Assembly (NCBI RefSeq): GCF_039535095.1
Contig: NZ_BAAAWN010000001.1
Coordinates: forward strand, 4,092,001 to 4,156,000
DNA length: 64,000 nucleotides
Direction: 5' to 3'
Source: Arthrobacter ramosus
GTDB taxonomy: Bacteria > Actinomycetota > Actinomycetes > Actinomycetales > Micrococcaceae
Numbering within the stretch: position 1 is the first letter of the stretch; every line of letters starts with the position of its first letter. Shown piece after piece: positions 57,411-64,000 of this stretch. Made by a program: the position numbers and the translations under genes. Below the pieces are notes generated by a model, which was given only the letters and a program-made list of their open reading frames with translations, was not told the DNA's origin and did not search any database.

Positions 57411-59207
57411 TCAGCCTTCGATGGAGAGCACTGGGATGGCCTGGGTGTACGGCGAGGATCCGGTGGAACCCGCCGAACGTATCCGTAGCCAGAAGAAGTC
57501 GTGGCTGCCGAGCGTGAGGGTCAGGGAGCCGTCGGCCCCGATTCCCGGGAACGGCTGGCCGCCGAACACATCCCTTAGGCCTCTTCCGGCGTATTCAGGG
57601 ATGTCCAAAGTGGTAGCAACCGGATGTTGGGACAGGTTGAAAACGCAAAGGATGGATTCGGCATCCTCGCCTTCCGGATTGTCATCCCGGAGTTCGCGCA
57701 AATAGGCAAGAACCACCTCGTGGTCTGCCGGAACGTTCCGGTAGCCGCCTAGCCCGAAGACCGCGTGGTTCCTCCGGACGCTCAGGATCTGGCGTGTCCA
57801 GCGCAGGAGCGAGCCGGAATGGGCCGCTTCGGCCTCGACGTTCGCCATGCTGTAGTTGTAGACCAGCGACTGGATGACGGGCAGGTAGAGCTTTCCGGGA
57901 TCGGCATTGGAGAAACCTGCGTTGCGGTCCGGGTTCCATTGCATCGGGGTGCGGACGGCATCGCGATCGTCAAGCCAGATGTTGTCTCCCATCCCGATTT
58001 CATCCCCGTAGTACAAGAAGGGGCTGCCGGGCAGGGAAAGCAGCAACGCGTTGATCAGCTCGATCTCGGAGCGGGAGTTGTCCAGCAGGGAGGCGAGCCT
58101 GCGCCGGATGCCGATGTTGGCCCGCATTCGCGGGTCCGGCGCGTACCAGCCCAGCATGGCGGCACGTTCGTCGGCGGTGACCATCTCCAGGGTGAGTTCG
58201 TCGTGGTTGCGCAGGAAGGTGCCCCATTGCGCGCCGGCCGGGATTCCCGGGGTGTCCCGCAGTGTCTCGATAATAGGGGCGGCCTTCTGGTCGCGGAGCG
58301 CGTAGTAAAGGCGCGGCATGATGGGAAAGTGGAAAGCCATGTGGCACTCCGGTTCTTCCTCCGTGCCAAAGTACTCGACGACGTCGTGCGGCGGTTGGTT
58401 GGCTTCGGCGATGATCACACGGCCCGGGTAGTTCTCATCCACCATCTTCCGAAGGTCCCGCAGGAAGCCGTGGGTGGCCGGCAGGTTTTCGCAATTGGTG
58501 CCCTCTTCTTCGAAGAGGTACGGGATGGCATCTGCCCGGAATCCGTCAATGCCTTGGTCCAGCCAGAACTTCACGACGTCGTGAACGGCCTCGATGACCT
58601 TGGGGTTTTCGAAGTTCAGGTCGGGCTGGTGGCCGAAGAACCGGTGCCAGAAGAACTGCCGGCGGATCGGATCGAACGTCCAGTTCGACTCTTCCGTATC
58701 CACGAAGATGATGCGCGCGTCCTGGTACTTCTCGTCGGTGTCACTCCACACGTAGAAGTCGCCGAACGGGCCATCCGGGTTCTTGCGTGACTCCTGGAAC
58801 CAAGGGTGTTGGTCCGAGGTGTGGTTCAGCGGGAGGTCGATGATGACCCTGACGCCCCTCGCATGGGATTCGGCCACGAGCCGCTTGAAGTCGCTGATCG
58901 TGCCGAACTCGTCCAACACCGACGTGTAATCGGAAATGTCGTAACCACCGTCTCGCAAAGGCGAATCGAAGAACGGCGGCAGCCACAAACAATCCACCCC
59001 GAGCCACTGCAGATAATCCAACTTGTCGATCAGTCCGTGGAAGTCACCGGAACCGTCGCCATTCGCATCCGCGAAGGCCCTCACCAGCACTTCGTAGAAA
59101 ACAGCCTTCCGATACCAATGAGGGTCATGTTGAAGACCCGGGGCATTCAGCTCGAAAGTGTTCTTCGGCGTGAAGTACTGACTCTGACCCTGCGGATTAA
59201 AGCTCAC
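57411..59207 (-). CDS. treS: Trehalose synthase TreS (maltose alpha-D-glucosyltransferase)
   Basis: A 598-residue GH13 enzyme that interconverts trehalose and maltose. Motifs in order: [20 protein letters not shown] at the start, [16 protein letters not shown], nucleophile Asp in [11 protein letters not shown], acid Glu in IIAEANQPP, transition-state Asp in [12 protein letters not shown], and the TreS-typical [16 protein letters not shown]. The GTG at 59207 is the start, since a perfect CCGGAGG site precedes it; the longer frame overlaps glgE. The glgE stop is 5 bases before this start, so the genes form one operon. It feeds maltose to the maltokinase half of the next gene. Confidence 0.95.
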   Translation of the reverse strand: MSFNPQGQSQYFTPKNTFELNAPGLQHDPHWYRKAVFYEVLVRAFADANGDGSGDFHGLIDKLDYLQWLGVDCLWLPPFFDSPLRDGGYDISDYTSVLDEFGTISDFKRLVAESHARGVRVIIDLPLNHTSDQHPWFQESRKNPDGPFGDFYVWSDTDEKYQDARIIFVDTEESNWTFDPIRRQFFWHRFFGHQPDLNFENPKVIEAVHDVVKFWLDQGIDGFRADAIPYLFEEEGTNCENLPATHGFLRDLRKMVDENYPGRVIIAEANQPPHDVVEYFGTEEEPECHMAFHFPIMPRLYYALRDQKAAPIIETLRDTPGIPAGAQWGTFLRNHDELTLEMVTADERAAMLGWYAPDPRMRANIGIRRRLASLLDNSRSEIELINALLLSLPGSPFLYYGDEIGMGDNIWLDDRDAVRTPMQWNPDRNAGFSNADPGKLYLPVIQSLVYNYSMANVEAEAAHSGSLLRWTRQILSVRRNHAVFGLGGYRNVPADHEVVLAYLRELRDDNPEGEDAESILCVFNLSQHPVATTLDIPEYAGRGLRDVFGGQPFPGIGADGSLTLTLGSHDFFWLRIRSAGSTGSSPYTQAIPVLSIEG

Positions 59208-59212
59208 TAAGG

Positions 59213-61291
59213 CTACCTCCGGATATTGAGAATGTGTGCCGGTTCTACATGGGCGTCCAGTCGGACATAGTTGTACTCGCCCCACTCCCAGCTTTCGCCG
59301 CTGACCAAATCATCCACCCAGAATCGTCCGTTAGCGGTGAAGTCGGATGGATCCAGCGAAAGAGCGGAGAGATCCAGGGTCACGGTGCTTTCCCTGGTGC
59401 CGTGGGGATCGACGTTGACCACAATGATCAAGGTGTCCTTGCTGCCGTCAGCCAAGGTCTTGTGCTTGGAGAACACGATGGTGGCGTCATCCGTGCTGTG
59501 ATGCAAAGTCAGGTTCTGCAGGTCACCCAGGGCGGGGTGGGTCTTCCGGATGGCGTTAAGCCGCGTGATGTATGGGGCGAGACTGTGCCCGGAAGCCGCT
59601 GCGGCATCCCAGTTGCGGTCCTTGAACTCATATTTCTCGTTGTCGATGTACTCTTCGGCACCGGGACGCGCCACATGCTCGTACAGCTCGAATCCAGCGT
59701 AGACGCCCCAGAGCGGGCTGGCCGTGGCTGCCAGTGCTGCGCGGATGCGGAACGCAGCCGGACCGCCGTATTGGAGGTATTCGGTGAGGATATCCGGGGT
59801 GTTGACGAAGAAATTGGGTCGGAAGTACGCCGGAGATTCGTGGCTGACTTCCTGGAAATACGATTCCAGTTCGGCCTTGGTGTTCCGCCACGTGAAGTAG
59901 GTGTACGACTGTTGGAAACCTGCCCGGCCGAGGGCGTGCATCATCGCGGGGCGCGTGAACGCCTCGGCGAGGAAAACGACGTCGGGGTGCTTTTTGTTCA
60001 CCTTGCCGATCAGCCATTCCCAGAACCACACCGGTTTGGTGTGGGGGTTATCCACACGGAAAATCTTCACGCCGTGGCTCACCCAGAGGAAAACGATCCG
60101 CAGGATTTCCTTGGACAGACCGGCGGGATCGTTGTCGAAGTTCAGCGGGTAGATGTCCTGGTACTTCTTGGGCGGGTTTTCGGCATAGGCGATGCTGCCG
60201 TCAACCCGAGTGGTGAACCATTCCGGGTTGGTCTTCACCCAGGGATGGTCCGGGGCGGCCTGCAGCGCCAAGTCCAGCGCCACCTCGAGACCCAGCTGAT
60301 TGGCGCGGGCCACAAAAGCATCGAAATCCTCGAACGATCCCAATTCCGGGTGGATGGCGTCGTGGCCGCCGGCTTCGGAGCCGATGGCCCACGGCGAGCC
60401 GGGATCCTGCGGACCCGGAGTCAAGGTGTTGTTGCGTCCCTTGCGGTGCTGGAAACCAATCGGGTGGATGGGCGGCAGGTAGATGACGTCGAAGCCCATG
60501 TCCGCAACGGCGTCGAGCCTCTTGGCCGCCGTCGTGAAATTGCCTGAAGTCCACGTTCCCGCGGTGGGATCGAAAACGGCGCCTTCGGAGCGGGGGAAGA
60601 ATTCGTACCAGGCCCCGCGGCCGGCGAGGTCACGCTCCACGAGGAGCGGGTATTGTCCCGAGACAGTCACCAGTTCGCGGATCGGTTGGCGCTCGACGAC
60701 GGCTGCGACCTCTGCGCTGAAGCCGGTGGCAAGGCGCTCCTCGGCAGTCTTCGAAGTATCGGCGAGGCCTTCGGAGGCACCGCGAAGGATGCGCTTGTCC
60801 GCTCCGCTTCTCGTGCTTTCGCCTGCCGCCTCCGCGAGCAGTGCCACGCCCTCGGCGAGCATCAGTTCCACGTCGATGCCGGCCTCGACCTTCACTTCCG
60901 CGTTGTGGTGCCACGTGCCGTAGCGGTCGTGCCAGGCCTCGATTGCGAAGGTCCAGGCTCCGGGCGCCGTCGGGGTCAGCAGGCCCTCCCAACGGTCGGT
61001 TCCCTTGCCGCGCTCACCCGGCGCCGGGGCGAGCCGGACACGTTGGCGTTCCTTGCCTTTGGGGTCCAGCAGGACGGCGCTCACCCCCAGCTGGTCGTGG
61101 CCCTCACGGAAGACCGTGGCGCCGACCACCAAGTCTTCACCAGGCAAGGCCTTGGCCGGGAACCGGCCTTCCTCGATCACGGGCTGCACGGCCGTGATGG
61201 GGAATCTGCCGAACCTGAGACCTTCGGTGATACCGGTCTTCTGCTTGGACTTGGATGCTGAGCTGGATCGCGGTGCTGCAGTAGTGGTCAC
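59213..61291 (-). CDS. glgE: GlgE, alpha-1,4-glucan:maltose-1-phosphate maltosyltransferase
   Basis: A 692-residue GH13_3 enzyme that adds maltosyl units from maltose 1-phosphate to alpha-glucan. Motifs: YEFFPRSEGAVFDP and MGFDVIYLPPIHPIGF with HRKGRNN in the N-domains, KIFRVDNPHTKPVWFWEW (nucleophile Asp), FLAEAFTRPAMM (acid Glu) and ANFFVNTPDILTEYLQ-like sequence near the transition-state Asp. The start is uncertain: GTG 61291 has a GAGG only 2 bases upstream, and a TTG at 61354 is possible. It is first in the glgE-treS-glgB unit and divergent from glgP with about 130 bases in between. Confidence 0.94.
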   Translation of the reverse strand: MTTTAAPRSSSASKSKQKTGITEGLRFGRFPITAVQPVIEEGRFPAKALPGEDLVVGATVFREGHDQLGVSAVLLDPKGKERQRVRLAPAPGERGKGTDRWEGLLTPTAPGAWTFAIEAWHDRYGTWHHNAEVKVEAGIDVELMLAEGVALLAEAAGESTRSGADKRILRGASEGLADTSKTAEERLATGFSAEVAAVVERQPIRELVTVSGQYPLLVERDLAGRGAWYEFFPRSEGAVFDPTAGTWTSGNFTTAAKRLDAVADMGFDVIYLPPIHPIGFQHRKGRNNTLTPGPQDPGSPWAIGSEAGGHDAIHPELGSFEDFDAFVARANQLGLEVALDLALQAAPDHPWVKTNPEWFTTRVDGSIAYAENPPKKYQDIYPLNFDNDPAGLSKEILRIVFLWVSHGVKIFRVDNPHTKPVWFWEWLIGKVNKKHPDVVFLAEAFTRPAMMHALGRAGFQQSYTYFTWRNTKAELESYFQEVSHESPAYFRPNFFVNTPDILTEYLQYGGPAAFRIRAALAATASPLWGVYAGFELYEHVARPGAEEYIDNEKYEFKDRNWDAAAASGHSLAPYITRLNAIRKTHPALGDLQNLTLHHSTDDATIVFSKHKTLADGSKDTLIIVVNVDPHGTRESTVTLDLSALSLDPSDFTANGRFWVDDLVSGESWEWGEYNYVRLDAHVEPAHILNIRR

Positions 61292-61422
61292 AACCTCGAC
61301 GTTAGCGAGAAAAATCACATTTTGCGAAGAGGTACCCCAGACTCTTCCGCGCAATGTGTCATTTACCTAAAAGAAACCGAAAGCTGTTCCTGCCGTCCAC
61401 CGAGTGGATTAGTGTGACGCTC

Positions 61423-64000
61423 GTGAAGGCAATTCGAAGGTTTACCGTCCGTACCCTGCTCCCCGATCCGATCCAGCCACTGGCGCGTCTCGCGATGAAT
61501 CTGCGCTGGTCGTGGCACCGGCCTACCCGTGAACTCTTTGCGAGCCTTGACCAGGAATTGTGGGAGGAGAGCCGTCACGATCCAATCAGCCTCCTCGGGT
61601 CGATCAGCCGCGATCAGCTGGACCAACTTGCTTCCAACAATGAACTTGTAGAGCGTGTCCAGCACGCGGCTGCGGACCTGGACCGGTACCTGAGCGAGCC
61701 GCGCTGGTACCAGGGCCTGGGTCCTGACGCCCCGGCGTGCATCGCCTACTTCTCGCCCGAGTTCGGCATCACGGAGGTGCTCCCGCAGTATTCCGGCGGC
61801 CTCGGGATCCTGGCCGGGGACCACCTGAAGGCCGCCTCGGACCTGGGCGTGCCGCTGATCGGCGTCGGGCTGCTCTACCAGGCGGGCTACTTCAAGCAGT
61901 CCCTTTCCCGGGACGCCTGGCAGCAGGAAACCTACCCGGTCCTTGACCCGGACGGCCTGCCCTTGACGCTGTTGCGTGAACCGTCCGAGGACGGCACAGG
62001 CAAGCCCGTGACGATCTCGCTGCCGCTGCCCAACGGACGCAAGCTCAACGCGCATATCTGGCGTGCCGACGTCGGGCGCGTGCCGCTGCTGCTGCTCGAC
62101 TCGAACGTTCCGGCCAACGACGACGCCGCGCGCGGGATCACGGACCGGCTCTACGGCGGCGGCGGTGACCACCGCCTGCAGCAGGAACTGCTGCTGGGCA
62201 TGGGCGGGGTGAAGGCGCTGCGCGTCTACCAGCGACTCACGGGCACCCCGGCCCCGGAAGTTTTCCACACCAACGAAGGCCACGCCGGGTTCCTGGGCAT
62301 CGAACGCATCCAGGAGCTCATGTCCTCCGAGGCCCCGCTGAGCTGGTCCGAGGCCCTGGCCGCCGGACGCGCGTCCACGGTGTTCACCACCCACACCCCC
62401 GTTCCGGCCGGCATCGACCGCTTCGAGGCCGTGCAGATCAGGCACTTCTTCGACGCCGGCCTGGCCCCGGACGTGCCGGTGGAGAAGGTCCTGGAACTCG
62501 GCCGGGAAAACTACGACGGCGGCAACCCCGCGGTCTTCAACATGGCCGTGATGGGCCTGCGCCTGGCCCAGCGGGCCAACGGCGTGGCCAAACTGCACGG
62601 CGTGGTCTCCCGCGAGATGTTCTCCGGGCTCTGGCCAGGCTTCGACCACTCCGAAATCCCCATCACCTCCGTCACCAACGGCGTCCACGTACCCACCTGG
62701 GTGGACCCGCGCATCTCTGCCTTGGCCCGCCAGCAGTTTGGAAGCGAGGCCGAGGCCATGGGCCGTTGGGATCTCGCCTACAACGTCAGCGACGAGGACG
62801 TCTGGACGCTGCGGCGTCAACTTCGCGTGTCCCTCGTGGAGGATGTCCGGCGTCGGCTCCGGGCAGCGTGGAAGAAGCGCGGCGCGGCCGATGCCGAGCT
62901 GGGCTGGACGGACACCGTGCTGGACCCGGACGTCCTCACGATCGGTTTCGCCCGGCGTGTGCCCACCTACAAGCGCCTGACCCTGATGCTCCGGGACCCG
63001 GCCCGGCTCAAGGCGCTGCTGCTGCACCCCCAGCACCCCATCCAGCTGGTCATCGCCGGCAAGTCCCACCCCGCGGACGACGCCGGCAAGAAAATGATCC
63101 AGGACCTGGTGAAGTTCACCGACGACCCCGCCGTCCGGCACCGGATCGTGTTCCTGCCCAACTACGACATCGCCATGGCCCGCACCCTGTTCCCGGGCTG
63201 CGACGTGTGGCTGAACAACCCGCTCCGGCCCCTGGAGGCCTGCGGGACCTCCGGGATGAAGGCGGCGATCAACGGTTCCCTGAACCTCTCGGTCCTGGAC
63301 GGCTGGTGGGATGAGATGTACGACGGCGAGAACGGCTGGGCGATCCCGACCGCCAACAACGACGCGTCCCCGACCGAACGCGATGACATCGAAGCCGCCG
63401 CCCTCTACGAGCTCCTGGAGACCCAGGTGGCCCCGCGCTTCTACGGCTCCACGGTTTCCGCGGACGCCGGCGCGGCCGGGCCATCGCAGTCCGGCCCGGA
63501 AGCCATCCCGACGCACTGGGTGTCCATGATCAAGCACACCCTGGCCCACCTCGGCCCGGCAGTCTCGGCCGACCGCATGCTCCAGGACTACGTCAACACC
63601 CTCTACCGCCCGGCGGCGGAATCGGGACGCCATGCCGTGGCTGGCTCGTTCAAGGAAGCGAAGGAACTGGCGGCCTGGACCACCAAGGTCCGCAACGCCT
63701 GGCCGCAGCTGATCGTCGAACACGTCGATTCCATCGGCGTCTCCGAAGAACCACAGATCGGGGACACCCTCCAGGTCAACGCCTACATCGCCCTGCATAC
63801 CCTGACACCGGACGACGTCAGCGTCGAGGTGGCTTACGGGCGGGCTGAAGAAAGCGATGAACTGGAGGACATCACCGTGGCCGAACTGAGCTCGTTCGAG
63901 GACCTCGGCAACGGGCGCCACCTGTTTACCGGTTCCATCCTGATCAACCGCTCCGGATCCTTCGGCTACACCGTCCGGGTCTTCCCGAAGCACCCCTCCC
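61423..64000 (+). CDS. glgP: Alpha-glucan phosphorylase GlgP (3' end cut by window edge)
   Basis: About 859 residues are visible of a glycogen/maltodextrin phosphorylase of the actinobacterial type (GT35), which degrades alpha-glucan to glucose 1-phosphate. It starts MKAIRRFTVRTLLP and shows CIAYFSPEFGITEVLPQYSG, GGLGILAGDHLKAASDLGVP, VFHTNEGHAGFLGIERI, FTTHTPVPAGIDRF and the pyridoxal-phosphate lysine in EACGTSGMKAAINGSLNLS. The start is GTG 61423; a GTG 9 bases upstream has the better-placed GAGTGG site and may be used. The long open frame on the other strand is a codon shadow. It balances the GlgE synthetic genes on the opposite strand. Confidence 0.94.
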   Translation, partial: MKAIRRFTVRTLLPDPIQPLARLAMNLRWSWHRPTRELFASLDQELWEESRHDPISLLGSISRDQLDQLASNNELVERVQHAAADLDRYLSEPRWYQGLGPDAPACIAYFSPEFGITEVLPQYSGGLGILAGDHLKAASDLGVPLIGVGLLYQAGYFKQSLSRDAWQQETYPVLDPDGLPLTLLREPSEDGTGKPVTISLPLPNGRKLNAHIWRADVGRVPLLLLDSNVPANDDAARGITDRLYGGGGDHRLQQELLLGMGGVKALRVYQRLTGTPAPEVFHTNEGHAGFLGIERIQELMSSEAPLSWSEALAAGRASTVFTTHTPVPAGIDRFEAVQIRHFFDAGLAPDVPVEKVLELGRENYDGGNPAVFNMAVMGLRLAQRANGVAKLHGVVSREMFSGLWPGFDHSEIPITSVTNGVHVPTWVDPRISALARQQFGSEAEAMGRWDLAYNVSDEDVWTLRRQLRVSLVEDVRRRLRAAWKKRGAADAELGWTDTVLDPDVLTIGFARRVPTYKRLTLMLRDPARLKALLLHPQHPIQLVIAGKSHPADDAGKKMIQDLVKFTDDPAVRHRIVFLPNYDIAMARTLFPGCDVWLNNPLRPLEACGTSGMKAAINGSLNLSVLDGWWDEMYDGENGWAIPTANNDASPTERDDIEAAALYELLETQVAPRFYGSTVSADAGAAGPSQSGPEAIPTHWVSMIKHTLAHLGPAVSADRMLQDYVNTLYRPAAESGRHAVAGSFKEAKELAAWTTKVRNAWPQLIVEHVDSIGVSEEPQIGDTLQVNAYIALHTLTPDDVSVEVAYGRAEESDELEDITVAELSSFEDLGNGRHLFTGSILINRSGSFGYTVRVFPKHPS

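Noticed and set aside
61363..63993. 876-codon open frame on the minus strand opposite glgP
   Set aside because: It is the codon-bias shadow of glgP, which has all phosphorylase motifs on the plus strand; the shadow has no recognisable domain and is rich in G, V, R, H and Q as such shadows are.

Overview
The window is high-GC actinobacterial chromosome, most like Arthrobacter or a close Micrococcaceae relative. This rests on the rRNA operon, the GlgE/TreS/maltokinase-GlgB alpha-glucan cluster, the OtsAB plus orphan MsiK-type sugar ATPase, and overall codon style; no species call is possible from sequence alone.

Layout. (1) 1-8.1 kb is host chromosome rich in lipid-phosphate enzymes: a phospholipase D-family protein cut by the left edge, a PAP2 phosphatase, a Tat-exported phospholipase C, and a secreted phosphoesterase of the same superfamily. 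Two GNAT acetyltransferases follow (one frameshifted), then a small gene broken by a stop and a two-TM protein. (2) 8133-28624 is a 20.5 kb mobile island at the 3' end of a tRNA-Thr(UGU) gene. It is bounded by a 39-bp att duplication and carries matching 20-bp double repeats just inside both ends, a tyrosine integrase, a MerR/excisionase-like protein and a MobF (TrwC/TraI-type) relaxase. No coupling protein or type IV secretion genes are visible, so it looks mobilizable rather than self-transmissible. Its cargo looks like accessory defence and toxin-response DNA: an AbiJ_NTD3-like/protein-kinase fusion, a toxin-antitoxin-SecB-like (TAC) operon, a serine recombinase, an SMI1/KNR4-like protein, an ankyrin protein, a DUF4259 protein, an AbiU2/HEPN-like protein and several decayed genes.

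(3) 28.6-35 kb is host again: tRNA-Thr, a DsbA-like thiol oxidoreductase, otsA-otsB (trehalose synthesis), a MalK/UgpC/MsiK-type ATPase and a DUF4032 kinase-like protein. (4) 35-46.7 kb is a catabolic locus: a FadR-type GntR regulator diverges from a complete peptide-type ABC importer followed by a cytosine-deaminase-like amidohydrolase. A CynX-type MFS transporter and an FAD-linked oxidase fused to a GNAT domain lie downstream on the other strand. Four near-identical TGGTATACCA-like palindromes link the two halves into one probable regulon.

(5) 47.2-53.7 kb holds two 32-bp-period tandem arrays facing each other, then a complete rRNA operon on the minus strand (16S-23S-5S, no tRNA in the spacer). 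(6) 53.7-64 kb is the GlgE pathway: glgE, treS and a maltokinase-glgB fusion on the minus strand, nearly without gaps, diverging from glgP, which runs off the right edge.

Several genes are interrupted by single-base changes, two of them at G runs. These could be real decay or assembly errors and are listed separately.
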